A stretch of 64,000 nucleotides of DNA from Streptomyces roseolilacinus (GTDB taxonomy: Bacteria > Actinomycetota > Actinomycetes > Streptomycetales > Streptomycetaceae): the NCBI RefSeq assembly GCF_014649335.1, contig NZ_BMSV01000008.1, forward strand, positions 328,420 to 392,419, read 5' to 3'. The notes beneath the pieces were generated by a model. It searched no databases and was not told the DNA's origin. It saw only the letters and a program-made list of their open reading frames with translations. The position numbers and the translations under genes are program-made. Each line of letters opens with the position of its first letter. Position 1 is the first letter of the stretch. Of the stretch, positions 43,905-52,124 are shown one piece after another.

Positions 43905-44518
43905 GAGACTCGACAAGCACACTCGCGTCCTGTCGGCGGCCACAATAGGAGTGCCGACGGGGCGATCTACTGTTGCCCCTTTTCCAACTCGCTGCCGAGC
44001 TTGCTCTGCCATGGGAGACCCTTGGCGCTGATAGCGATGACCGGGGAGAGGGTTAAGCATTCTGTCGGCCCCGTCGGGGTAACGGAACGAGACGGTTCAC
44101 TGGTCGAGAGAGCGTCGGGGGCTTCTCGGTTGTCGAAGTGAAGATTGCGGAAATCCGCTGGTACGACACGAAGGCCGTGCGCCTGACGCTGGCTGTGTGA
44201 GCTCCTCGCGGAGCTCTCGGGCTGCAGTCGTGCTCCCGGTCAGCGAGTCGTCCTGTGACCCGCATGCACCTGATGTGGCGTCAGGTAAGTCGGCATCTGG
44301 TCAGCATCAGTTCCCGAACAGCCTGATACGGCTGTCCGGCAGGCGCTTGGTCGATGGCGTCCCAACAGCCTGGTCGGCGCGGAAGCCCAGGCAGGGAGCG
44401 CTATCCCCGCTGAGAAGCGATGTTCCTCACAATCATCGACCCCGGCGTGCCCGTGTAGAGTGAAGACCGCCCTTGACCTGCACAAAGCAGGCAGGGAGCC
44501 GTCTTCCAGGAGTTCAAC
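43905..44518. other. Intergenic before panD
   Basis: About 610 bp without a supported gene. A 20-codon frame at 44139-44201 starts VKIAEIRWYDTKAVRL and stops; it may be a relic. Just past it is the hairpin at 44199. TAGAGT at about 44456 could be the panD -10. The base composition is lower in GC than the panD side, so the right edge of the transferred segment may lie here. Confidence 0.35.
44199..44216. terminator. Hairpin
   Basis: GAGCTCC-TCGC-GGAGCTC, a perfect 7-bp stem with a 4-base loop in the gap before panD. It may terminate a small or lost transcript. Confidence 0.45.
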
Positions 44519-44944
44519 ATGCTGCGCACCATGTTCAAGTCCAAGATCCATCGGGCCACGGTGACCCAGGCCGATCTCCACTACGTGGGGTCCGTCACCA
44601 TCGACGCCGACCTGATGGACGCCGCCGACCTCCTGCCCGGTGAGCTCGTCCACATCGTCGACATCGACAACGGCTCCCGCCTGGAGACGTACGTCATCGA
44701 GGGCGAGCGCGGCTCCGGGGTCATCGGCATCAACGGCGCCGCCGCGCACCTCGTCCACCCCGGTGACCTGGTCATCCTCATCAGCTACGCCCAGGTCGAC
44801 GACGCCGAGGCCCGTGCGCTCGTGCCGCGCGTCGTCCACGTCGACGCCGCCAACCGCATCGTGGAGCTCGGCTCCGACGCCTCCGCCCCGGTGCCGGGCA
44901 GCGACACCGCGCGCAGCCCCCACGCCGTACCGGCCGCCCGCTGA
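44519..44944 (+). CDS. panD: Aspartate 1-decarboxylase
   Basis: 141 residues. Makes beta-alanine from L-aspartate for pantothenate and coenzyme A. The proenzyme self-cleaves between Gly and Ser in HYVGSVTIDADLMDAADL, giving a pyruvoyl group on the new N-terminus. Other conserved pieces: MLRTMFKSKIHRATVTQADL, GSGVIGINGAAAHLVHPGDL and ILISYAQVDDAEA. The last 25 residues are an Ala/Pro-rich extension. ATG follows CCAGGAG. It stands alone; panB and panC are not here. The decarboxylase body is a core metabolic gene and so marks the end of the accessory region. Confidence 0.96.
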   Translation: MLRTMFKSKIHRATVTQADLHYVGSVTIDADLMDAADLLPGELVHIVDIDNGSRLETYVIEGERGSGVIGINGAAAHLVHPGDLVILISYAQVDDAEARALVPRVVHVDAANRIVELGSDASAPVPGSDTARSPHAVPAAR

Positions 44945-45151
44945 CCGGGAGGGCCGGCGGGCGGCCGCCCGGAGGCGTACGGGGACGGCCGCCCGCCGCT
45001 CCGGCGGTGGGCCCCCACTGACCGCGTTCGGTGGCGGCTCCGCGTCGGATCGGGTGTCCGGGCGGGTGCGGCGGGCATGGTTCCGGCGTGCCGGGGAACG
45101 CGCGGGACGAGATCCCCGACAGGGAGCGACGAACACCCCCAGGGAGAGGCC

Positions 45152-45364
45152 ATGACCGAGCCCCGACCCGACCCCGTGCCGCCCATGCCCGACCCGGCCC
45201 CCGTTCCGGAGCCGCCGGCCCCGGGCCCCGGGCCCGTGCCGACACCGGCGCCGCCGCACCCGGCGCCCGGGCCGGTGCCCACCCCGGACCCCGTCCCGAA
45301 GCCGCCCGGCCCGGACCCCGTGCCCGACCCGGACCCGGCTCCGGGCCCCCTCGGCGGCGCCTGA
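45152..45364 (+). CDS. Proline-rich small protein
   Basis: 70 residues that are almost only Pro, Asp, Ala, Gly and Val after MTEPRPDPVPPM: repeated PxP units such as PGPGPVPTPAPPHPAPGPVP. No signal peptide or known domain. ATG has AGGGAGAGG at good spacing. The composition is what unconstrained high-GC sequence could also give, so it could be spurious; the strong ribosome binding site favours a real gene. Confidence 0.4.
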   Translation: MTEPRPDPVPPMPDPAPVPEPPAPGPGPVPTPAPPHPAPGPVPTPDPVPKPPGPDPVPDPDPAPGPLGGA

Positions 45365-45524
45365 CGCCCGCGTCGCCGGACCGCCGGGGCCCCCGGAGCG
45401 CGGACGCGCCGTACGTGTGCCCGCGTGCGGACCCGCGGGCTCCCCCCGACCCGCGGGCCGCCCCGACACCGCGACTTTCGGCCATCCGACGGGCAAGTCG
45501 CGCCCTTGCGCCCTGTGCGCCCCC

Positions 45525-45554
45525 TTGTCACGCCTCGGCGCCCGCCTCTAGCTT
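45525..45554 (+). promoter_or_regulatory. Sigma-70-type promoter of the Rpf/M23 gene
   Basis: TTGTCA (45525-45530), 18-bp spacer, TAGCTT (45549-45554), 37 bp before the start codon at 45591, in the orientation of the wall hydrolase gene. Close to the HrdB-type consensus. The leader is too short for a c-di-AMP riboswitch downstream of this promoter. Confidence 0.6.
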
Positions 45555-45590
45555 GGGCGGCTGCTGACCTGTGCACAGGGGGGAACCGCC

Positions 45591-46919
45591 ATGGCCGTAC
45601 GGGGACGACACCGCCGGCAGCAGCCGAGCCGTCTCAACCGCGCGTCGTTGACCGTCACCATCGGCAGCGCCCTGCCGCTGATCGGCGCCGGGACGGCCCA
45701 CGCGGCGTCCGTCGACGTCTGGGAGAAGGTCGCGGCCTGCGAGTCCACCAGCCGCTGGCAGACCAACACGGGCAACGGCCACTACGGCGGGCTCCAGTTC
45801 ACCCAGTCCACCTGGGAGGCGTACGGCGGCACGCGCTACGCGGCCCGAGCCGACCAGGCCACCAAGGACCAGCAGATCGCCGTCGCCGAGAAGGTGCTCA
45901 AGGGCCAGGGCCCGCGCGCCTGGCCCACCTGCTCCGAGCGGGCCGGGCTCACCCGTGGCGGCGAGGCGCCCGTCGTCCGGACGGAGACCCGCGGCGACCG
46001 CGCCGACCGGCCCACCACGCCGACCACCATCCCGAACCAGCGCCGCGAGAGCTACACCGTCGCCCACGGCGACACGCTCTCCCGGATCGCCGACGACGAG
46101 CGCCTCCCCGGCGGGTGGAAGCGGCTGTACGCGCAGAACCGCACGGTCATCGGGGAGGACCCGGACCTCATCTTCCCTGGCCAGAGACTGACGCTCCGCG
46201 CGACGGCGCCCGCGAAGCCCGGGTCCGGCACCCGGCCGGGCACCAAGGCCCCGGACAGACCCGCGGCGGCGCCTACGTCCCAGGACCGGACCCAGCCGAA
46301 GCCCAGGACCCAGCCGAAGCCGGAGGCCACGGTCCCCCGCGCCGACCCGAAGCCCCGGACGCAGCCCGCGCCCGTCGCCAAGCCCCGCACCCAGCCCGCC
46401 GCGAAGACCAAGCCGAGGACCCAGCCCGCGGCCAAGCCGAGGACGCAGCCCGCCGCGAAGACCAAGCCCCGCACCCGGCCCGCGGCCAAGCCCGCCGCCG
46501 CCAAGCCCCGCACCGGCGGCCTCAGCGCGCCCGTCGACTCCGCGCCCGGCACGGCGTACGGCAAGGCCGGTTCCGCCTGGTCCTCCGGCTACCACACGGG
46601 CGTCGACTTCCCGGTGCCCACCGGCACCTCCGTGAGGGCGGTCGCCTCCGGCCGCGTCGTCTCCGCCGGGTGGGCCGGGGCGTACGGCTACCAGATCGTC
46701 ATCCGGCACCACGACGGCAAGTACAGCCAGTACGCGCACCTGTCCGCGCTCGCCGTCCGCGAGGGCCAGAGCGTCGGCAGCGGCCAGCGCATCGGCCGGT
46801 CCGGTTCGACCGGCAACAGCAGTGGCCCGCACCTGCACTTCGAGGTGCGCACCGGGCCCGGTTACGGCTCCGACATCGACCCCCTCGCCTACCTGAGGAG
46901 GGGCGGCGTCGGCCTCTGA
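45591..46919 (+). CDS. Secreted Rpf-LysM-M23 cell-wall hydrolase
   Basis: 442 residues. Signal region 1-38 (TVTIGSALPLIGAGTAHA). Rpf-type transglycosylase domain about 40-118: KVAACESTSRWQTNTGNGHY with catalytic Glu in CES, then GGLQFTQSTWEAYGG and a paired Cys in WPTCSE. LysM about 150-202: YTVAHGDTLSRIAD to LIFPGQRLTL. A linker follows, 205-310, of Lys-Pro-Arg-Thr-Gln-Pro-Ala repeats. M23 metallopeptidase 320-435: HTGVDFPVP (H-x3-D) and HLHFEV. It therefore carries both glycan- and peptide-cleaving activity on peptidoglycan, as in resuscitation-promoting factors used at spore germination. Separate promoter upstream. Confidence 0.93.
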   Translation: MAVRGRHRRQQPSRLNRASLTVTIGSALPLIGAGTAHAASVDVWEKVAACESTSRWQTNTGNGHYGGLQFTQSTWEAYGGTRYAARADQATKDQQIAVAEKVLKGQGPRAWPTCSERAGLTRGGEAPVVRTETRGDRADRPTTPTTIPNQRRESYTVAHGDTLSRIADDERLPGGWKRLYAQNRTVIGEDPDLIFPGQRLTLRATAPAKPGSGTRPGTKAPDRPAAAPTSQDRTQPKPRTQPKPEATVPRADPKPRTQPAPVAKPRTQPAAKTKPRTQPAAKPRTQPAAKTKPRTRPAAKPAAAKPRTGGLSAPVDSAPGTAYGKAGSAWSSGYHTGVDFPVPTGTSVRAVASGRVVSAGWAGAYGYQIVIRHHDGKYSQYAHLSALAVREGQSVGSGQRIGRSGSTGNSSGPHLHFEVRTGPGYGSDIDPLAYLRRGGVGL

Positions 46920-47139
46920 CCGCCGGGCACGCGGCGGTCCGGCCGGAGGCGGCGCGGCGGGGCACGGCGCCGCGTGACCGCCGCCGGCCCGCCCGCGGCG
47001 CCGTCGGGGTCCCGCTGCCGGAGCACGGAGCGCGGAGCCCGGAGCACCGAAGCAGGAAGCCCGGGGCACGTGCCCCGGGCGCGCGCCGCTACGGTGGTGC
47101 CGGGCCGGACGCCGGCGGCCCAGGGGAGGAGCGGGCGGG

Positions 47140-47919
47140 ATGGAAGCGGAGGGGCGGGGGCCGACCGCCGCCGGACTGCGAACCGTGAGCGAGGTGGGCG
47201 GCTTCTTCGTGCTCCGCGCCGAGCCGCCGGGCCCCGGCGCGTACGTCCCGCTCGCCGAGGCGTACGCCCCCCGGCCGGCGGAGGACGCCCCGGGCCTGAG
47301 CCCGCCCCTCGCCGTGCGGGTGGCCCGGGTCGCGGAGGGCCTGCGGACCTCCGAGTACCGGGTCGCGGCGTCCGCCGTGCAGCTCGGGCTCGCCGCGCGG
47401 CTCTGGTCGGTGACGCTGGGCGCGGCCGCGCTGCACGGGGCCTTCCCGGACGTGTCTCCCGCGACGCTGCACTGGGACCCCGCGCGCTCCACGCCCGACG
47501 AGCTGTGGTGGTCGGGCACCGCCACCCGCCCCGGCACCGCGCGGGAGCTGCGGCAGGTGGTCCAGGAGGGCCACCTCCGCCCGCTCGGCGACGCCCTGCG
47601 GGCCGCCGGGCCCGTGTCGTCGCGCCTGCTGTGGGGCAACGCGGGCTCGGCGCTGGGCGGCGCCGTGCGCGAACTCACCCGCTGGGCGCACCGCCGCGGC
47701 CGCGCCGACGTGGCCGAGCGGGCCGCCGCGCTCGCCGCCGGGCTGCTCGACCACCCGGACCTGGCCGGGACGCTCCAGGGGCCCGCCCTCCGGCGCCGTA
47801 CCTGCTGCCTGTACTACCGCTGCCCGGGCGGCGGGCTGTGCGGCGACTGCGTCTTCGACGCCCCGCCGCGGAGCGCCGCCGCCGGTCCGGGTTTGGCGGG
47901 TGGGGCGTCGGCTCCGTAA
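47140..47919 (+). CDS. (2Fe-2S)-binding FhuF-like protein
   Basis: 259 residues, paralogue of the gene at 6409. It ends with TCCLYYRCPGGGLCGDC, the same C-C-x10-C-x2-C cluster plus one extra Cys, and a Gly/Ala tail. Body segments ASAVQLGLAARLWSVTLGAA and GNAGSALGGAVRELTRWA align with the first copy. Likely a ferric-siderophore reductase-type protein. ATG at 47140 follows GGGGAGGAG. No siderophore biosynthesis or uptake gene is next to it. Confidence 0.8.
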   Translation: MEAEGRGPTAAGLRTVSEVGGFFVLRAEPPGPGAYVPLAEAYAPRPAEDAPGLSPPLAVRVARVAEGLRTSEYRVAASAVQLGLAARLWSVTLGAAALHGAFPDVSPATLHWDPARSTPDELWWSGTATRPGTARELRQVVQEGHLRPLGDALRAAGPVSSRLLWGNAGSALGGAVRELTRWAHRRGRADVAERAAALAAGLLDHPDLAGTLQGPALRRRTCCLYYRCPGGGLCGDCVFDAPPRSAAAGPGLAGGASAP

Positions 47920-47921
47920 AG

Positions 47922-47942
47922 TGCCACTTTTGGAACGTGGCA
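47922..47942. promoter_or_regulatory. Inverted repeat upstream of SDR gene
   Basis: TGCCAC-N9-GTGGCA, 6-bp perfect arms, 29 bp before the SDR start codon in a locally A/T-richer stretch. Candidate operator; no regulator gene is adjacent. Confidence 0.35.
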
Positions 47943-47970
47943 AACGAGTGATCGAGGAACGGCAGCGGCC

Positions 47971-49437
47971 ATGACGGTGACAGAAGACAACCACGCGTAC
48001 GGGCCGGGAATCGACCCCGAGCGTCTGGCCGTCTGCCTGAGCGTGCTCGAGGAGCTCGACAAGCTGGAGGTCGACCACCCGGACGCGGTCGCCGTCCGGC
48101 GCGCCACGGCCGGTGTCTACCGGACCGTCAAGCAGCGCCGCCGCCAGGAGCGCCGGGCCGCGAAGACGGCGCACGACCGGGCGGTCACCGAGGCCACCGC
48201 GACGGGCTCCGCCGAGCGCATCGACGACGAGACGCAGGGCCTGCTGCCCAGTTCCTCCACCGCCGGCGAGATCGCGGGCATCCTGCAGCGCCCCCGGTCC
48301 TGCTACACCTGCAAGGACCGGTACGTGCAGGTCGACGCGTTCTACCACCAGCTGTGCCCGTCGTGCGCGCTGGAGAACCGGGCCCGCCGCGACGCCCGCA
48401 CCGACCTCACGGGCCGCCGCGCGCTGCTCACCGGCGGCCGCGCCAAGATCGGCATGTACATCGCGCTGCGGCTCCTGCGTGACGGCGCGCACACCACGGT
48501 GACCACGCGCTTCCCCAACGACGCGATCCGCCGCTTCAAGGCGCAGCCGGACAGCGACGAGTGGATCCACCGGCTGAAGATCGTCGGGATCGACCTGCGC
48601 GACCCGGCGCAGGTCGTCGCCCTCGCGGACTCCGTCTCCGCGGCCGGCCCGCTCGACATCCTGATCAACAACGCCGCGCAGACCGTGCGCCGGTCCCGCC
48701 GCGCGTACAGCGAGCTGCTCGCCGCCGAGGCGGCCCCGCTGCCCGCCGGTGAGCTGCCCGCGGCGGAGGTCATCGGCACGTTCGGCAGCGGCGCCGTCGA
48801 GAAGGTGGCCGCCCTGCCCTCCGCGCGGAGCGGCGACGCGCTGACCGCGCAGGACGTCACGGACCTCGCGCTGGTGAGCGGTTCGGCGACCCCGGCGCGG
48901 ATCGCCGCGGGCACCGCCATCGACGCGGGCGGCCTGGTGCCCGACCTGGCGCCGGTGAACAGCTGGATCCAGACCGTCGAGCAGGTCGACCCGGTCGAGC
49001 TGCTGGAGGTCCAGCTCTGCAACTCGACGGCCCCGTTCATCCTGATCAGCCGACTGCGCCCGGCGATGGCCGCCTCCACGGCCCGCCGCAAGTACGTGGT
49101 GAACGTCTCCGCCATGGAGGGCGTCTTCGGCCGCGGCTACAAGGGCGCGGGGCACCCGCACACCAACATGGCGAAGGCCGCGCTCAACATGCTGACGCGC
49201 ACCAGCGCCCAGGAGATGTTCGAGGCGGACGGCATCCTCATGACGGCCGTCGACACGGGCTGGATCACCGACGAGCGGCCGCACCCGGACAAGATGCGCC
49301 TCGCGGAGGCCGGCTTCCACGCCCCGCTCGACCTCGTCGACGGCGCCGCCCGGGTCTACGACCCGATCGTGCGCGGCGAGGCCGGCGAGGACCTGTACGG
49401 CTGCTTCCTGAAGGACTACGCGCCCGGCAAGTGGTAG
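47971..49437 (+). CDS. Short-chain dehydrogenase-like protein with zinc-ribbon N-terminus
   Basis: 488 residues, about twice a classical SDR. Residues 1-140 are an extra domain: charged helices and a Cys4 ribbon CYTCKDRYVQVDAFYHQLCP then SC. The Rossmann part (145-480) has ALLTGGRAKIGMYIAL for NAD(P), DILINNAAQT and YVVNVSAMEG (Ser position). The active-site Y-x3-K reads HTNMAKAALNML, so Thr replaces the catalytic Tyr. About 60 extra residues are inserted after INNAAQT. It may be a non-catalytic NAD(P)-binding protein or use another base. ATG follows GAGGAACGG. Own terminator downstream. Confidence 0.85.
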   Translation: MTVTEDNHAYGPGIDPERLAVCLSVLEELDKLEVDHPDAVAVRRATAGVYRTVKQRRRQERRAAKTAHDRAVTEATATGSAERIDDETQGLLPSSSTAGEIAGILQRPRSCYTCKDRYVQVDAFYHQLCPSCALENRARRDARTDLTGRRALLTGGRAKIGMYIALRLLRDGAHTTVTTRFPNDAIRRFKAQPDSDEWIHRLKIVGIDLRDPAQVVALADSVSAAGPLDILINNAAQTVRRSRRAYSELLAAEAAPLPAGELPAAEVIGTFGSGAVEKVAALPSARSGDALTAQDVTDLALVSGSATPARIAAGTAIDAGGLVPDLAPVNSWIQTVEQVDPVELLEVQLCNSTAPFILISRLRPAMAASTARRKYVVNVSAMEGVFGRGYKGAGHPHTNMAKAALNMLTRTSAQEMFEADGILMTAVDTGWITDERPHPDKMRLAEAGFHAPLDLVDGAARVYDPIVRGEAGEDLYGCFLKDYAPGKW

Positions 49438-49470
49438 GGGCCGGCGTCCCGCACACCCCGTGAGACGGCA

Positions 49471-49497
49471 CGGAGTGCCCCGAGATGGGGCACTCCG
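49471..49497. terminator. Terminator after SDR gene
   Basis: CGGAGTGCCCC-GAGAT-GGGGCACTCCG, a perfect 11-bp stem with a 5-base loop, 34 bp after the stop. Confidence 0.85.
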
Positions 49498-49515
49498 GGC
49501 CACTGTGTCCGGTTA

Positions 49516-49540
49516 TCGATGGTGTGACGCGTTCCATCGA
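49516..49540. promoter_or_regulatory. Inverted repeat in promoter of small peptide gene
   Basis: TCGATGG-N11-CCATCGA, perfect 7-bp arms, about 185 bp upstream of the peptide gene start and just after the SDR terminator. Likely operator or regulator site for the peptide gene. Confidence 0.45.
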
Positions 49541-49724
49541 GCGGCATCGCGCTCATGTGGTTACTCTGAGCCCAACGGTCGGCCGACCGGGATCCACGAA
49601 CTCCCTGGCGCCGACCGCGGGACCGGCCTGCCACCGAGGGGTCGCGGTCCCGCCCGGAGACCGGCGCCACCGCGACCGAACGGCAGTACACGTCCCACAG
49701 GTTCGCGACACTAAGGAGTGCGCG

Positions 49725-49892
49725 GTGACACCAGAAGCGACCACGCAGGAGCAGCCGGCGGAGTTCCCCGGCCGGTCCACCCGTTCGGACGAGCTCGGCA
49801 GTCTGGAGGTGTGGGCCCGTTCGGCCCCGATCCGCCTCGCCGGGTACGAGGACGACCTCGCGGAGCCGCACATCCTGCCCGGCATCGACTGA
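49725..49892 (+). CDS. Small peptide, 55 residues, possible modified-peptide precursor
   Basis: Starts GTG with AAGGAG six bases before. The N-terminal half MTPEATTQEQPAEFPGRSTR is leader-like; the C-terminal half runs from LEVWARSAPIRLAGYEDDLA to EPHILPGID. No Cys, no signal peptide, no transmembrane segment. It has its own upstream inverted repeat, and a 16-bp-stem terminator closes it 23 bp downstream, so it is a discrete transcription unit. The leader-plus-core look resembles RiPP precursors, but no recognised maturase (lanthipeptide synthetase, radical SAM, ATP-grasp) is in the window unless the SDR-like protein takes part. Function unknown. Confidence 0.7.
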   Translation: MTPEATTQEQPAEFPGRSTRSDELGSLEVWARSAPIRLAGYEDDLAEPHILPGID

Positions 49893-49914
49893 CCCGGCCC
49901 GCACGCCGTGCCCC

Positions 49915-49951
49915 ACCCGTGCCCCCCGCCGCCGAGGCGGGGGGCACGGGT
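49915..49951. terminator. Very strong terminator after small peptide gene
   Basis: Perfect 16-bp stem (49915-49930 with 49936-49951) and a 5-base loop GCCGA. It lies between the peptide gene and the convergent minus-strand operon and may serve both. Confidence 0.88.
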
Positions 49952-50121
49952 CTCTGTCCGCCCGGCGCCCACACGGGAGGGAGCGCCGGACGGGACTGCC
50001 GCGACGGGGCAGACGGCCGGGCCGAGCGTCATCGGCATCCGCTCGGCCCGGCTCACTGCCGGTGAAACGTAGCGGAGACCACCCCCGGCCACCAGCTTTG
50101 CCCAGGGCTTCACCCAGCGCG

Positions 50122-51561
50122 TCAGGGCCGGGCCCGGTGGGGCGTCCCGGCCAGCCGCGTCGGCGGCAGGAAGTCGCGCACCGGGGTCCGGTGCCACCAC
50201 GCGCCCGTGGACCGCAGCTCCCGCCAGGTCGTGAAGCGGTACCGGTACAACCGCGCCCTGACCAGCGCCGGGGGCGCGTCGGGGAACGGGTTGCGGCGCA
50301 GCAGCCGCAGGGTGTCCCGGTCCCCTTCGAGGAGCCGCTCCACGAACGGCCCGAACCACTCCGCCGCGTACGCCGGGGACAGCGCCGCGAACCACATCAG
50401 CCAGTCGAGCCGCAGGTGGTACGGGGCGAACTGGCGCGGCAGCCGCCGCACGTCGCCGGGCTTGCCCTTGAACTCGTAGGCGCGCCACACCGTCCCCGCG
50501 TGCGCCACCGGCTCGTCGGTGCCCTCGACGACGATCTCGTACCGGACCCGGCCGACCGTGCCGAAGGCGCCGTACGTGTTGACCAGGTGCAGCGGGTCGA
50601 AGGAGCGGTTCATCGCCTGGTGCCGGGAGAGCAGGTTGCGCACCGGGCGCACGCTCAGCGCCAGGACCAGGACGGTCAGGGCGACGACCAGGACGCCGTA
50701 CCAGAGCGGCGGCCGCGGCAGGTCCGGCGGGGCGCCGAGGAGGGTGCCGTCGACGGCGGACAGGGCCAGGACGATGGTGATCCAGTTCAGCCAGGCGAAG
50801 TTCCCGGACAGCACCAGCCACAGCTGGGTCAGCACGATCAGCCCGGCCGCGGCGGTCGCCACGGGCTGCGGGGCGAACAGCAGGAAGGGGACGGCCAGCT
50901 GCGTGACGTGGTTGGCGGCCGTCTCGACGCGGTGCAGGGGGCGCGGCAGGTGGTGGAAGAACCAGCTCAGCGGGCCCGGCATCGGCTGGGTCTCGTGGTG
51001 GTAGTACAGGCAGGTCAGATCGCGCCAGCACCGGTCCCCGCGCAGCTTGATCAGTCCCGCGCCGAACTCGACGCGGAACACCAGCCAGCGCAGCAGCCAC
51101 ATCACCAGCACGGGCGGCGCGGTCTCGTCGTTGCCGAGGAAGACCGCGAGGAAGCCGGCCTCCAGCAGCAGCGACTCCCAGCCGAAGCCGTACCAGGTCT
51201 GGCCGACGTTCACGATCGACAGGTACAGCCCCCACAGCACCGCCCACATCGCCATCGACGCGGCCAGCGGCACGGCGTCCCCCGCGCCGGCGGCCAGCGC
51301 CAGGGCGAGGGCCGCGCCCGTCCAGGCGCAGAGCGCGAAGAACCGGTCGGAGTAGTGCAGGCGGAACAGGCTGGGCGCCCGCCGCGCGGGCACCCGCCGG
51401 AGGTACTCCGGCACGGGGGTCATCCCCCGCTCGCCGATCAGCGCCCGGAACTGGAGCGCGGCGCACAGGAACGCGACGAGGTAGAGACCGGCGAGGCCCC
51501 GCTGGAAGAGCAGGCGGCCCAGCCAGTGGTCGGACGAGGCGAACCAGGCGAACGGCTCCAT
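50122..51561 (-). CDS. Lipase-maturation-factor-family membrane protein
   Basis: 479 residues with about eight to ten hydrophobic segments. Family marks: YGFGWESLLLEAGFLAVFLG, LLRWLVFRVEFGAGLIKLRG, CWRDLTCLYYHHETQPMPGP, then the C-terminal MWFAALSPAYAAEWFGPFVE and VRARLYRYRFTTW. LMF1-type proteins sit in membranes; in animals they mature lipases, in bacteria the role is unknown. It starts 11 bp after the DUF1990 gene, with GGAGGGG directly before the ATG. Third gene of the YndJ-DUF1990 operon. Confidence 0.88.
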   Translation of the reverse strand: MEPFAWFASSDHWLGRLLFQRGLAGLYLVAFLCAALQFRALIGERGMTPVPEYLRRVPARRAPSLFRLHYSDRFFALCAWTGAALALALAAGAGDAVPLAASMAMWAVLWGLYLSIVNVGQTWYGFGWESLLLEAGFLAVFLGNDETAPPVLVMWLLRWLVFRVEFGAGLIKLRGDRCWRDLTCLYYHHETQPMPGPLSWFFHHLPRPLHRVETAANHVTQLAVPFLLFAPQPVATAAAGLIVLTQLWLVLSGNFAWLNWITIVLALSAVDGTLLGAPPDLPRPPLWYGVLVVALTVLVLALSVRPVRNLLSRHQAMNRSFDPLHLVNTYGAFGTVGRVRYEIVVEGTDEPVAHAGTVWRAYEFKGKPGDVRRLPRQFAPYHLRLDWLMWFAALSPAYAAEWFGPFVERLLEGDRDTLRLLRRNPFPDAPPALVRARLYRYRFTTWRELRSTGAWWHRTPVRDFLPPTRLAGTPHRARP

Positions 51562-51572
51562 CCCCTCCAGTA

Positions 51573-52124
51573 TCAGCCGCGCGCGATCCGGCGCACCGTG
51601 CGGCCGAGGCGGCGCGCGTACCACCGCTGGGCGACGGGGACGAGCGGCCCCGCCACCCGGGTGTACCAGCGGGCGGGGCGGCTGAACGCGGTGACCGTGA
51701 ACCACACCGAGCCGTCGGGCAGCTGCTCGACGACGAACGCCTCCTCGCCGCTCTCGGGGTGCCCGGTGAGGGTGCCGTAGGCGAAGCCGGTGCGCCTCTC
51801 CTCGTACGCGGTCCACACCACCTCGCACGGCACGCCGTACTGCAGCGGGCCCGCGCCCACCGAGACCCGCACGCGCACGCCGGGCTCCGCCCGGACGGCG
51901 TCGGTCCGCAGGCGGGCGCCGGACGCGCGGTGCATCCGCCAGGTGGTGACGGCGGCGCCCGCCGCCTCGAAGGCGCCTCGGCCGTGGCCGACCAGGGTGC
52001 GGTGGCGCAGGTGGTGGTAGCCGTCGGGGAGGGCGGGGGAGCGGGTCGCGCCGACCTCCGGGTAGGTGAAGCGGCGCGGGGACGCGGCGCCGGGGCGGCG
52101 GGGGCCGGGGGCGGGCCGGTTCAT
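51573..52124 (-). CDS. DUF1990 family protein
   Basis: 183 residues. RFTYPEVGATRSPALPDGYH, then VGHGRGAFEAAGAAVTTWRM, VGAGPLQYGVPCEVVWTAYE, RTGFAYGTLTGHPESGEEAF and the basic tail with WYARRLGRTVRRI are the full DUF1990 pattern. Function unknown; often near YndJ-type membrane proteins. ATG at 52124 overlaps the YndJ stop as ATGA, with GAGGAGG upstream. Confidence 0.92.
   Translation of the reverse strand: MNRPAPGPRRPGAASPRRFTYPEVGATRSPALPDGYHHLRHRTLVGHGRGAFEAAGAAVTTWRMHRASGARLRTDAVRAEPGVRVRVSVGAGPLQYGVPCEVVWTAYEERRTGFAYGTLTGHPESGEEAFVVEQLPDGSVWFTVTAFSRPARWYTRVAGPLVPVAQRWYARRLGRTVRRIARG

Noticed and set aside
45365..45590. c-di-AMP (ydaO) riboswitch before the Rpf gene
   Set aside because: Such riboswitches precede some Streptomyces rpf genes, but the likely promoter lies only 37 bp before the start, leaving no room, and no matching core was recognised.
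44240..47678. Long minus-strand frames opposite panD and the Rpf/M23 gene
   Set aside because: Antisense of clear genes; repeats in them mirror the Lys-Pro-Arg-Thr linker.
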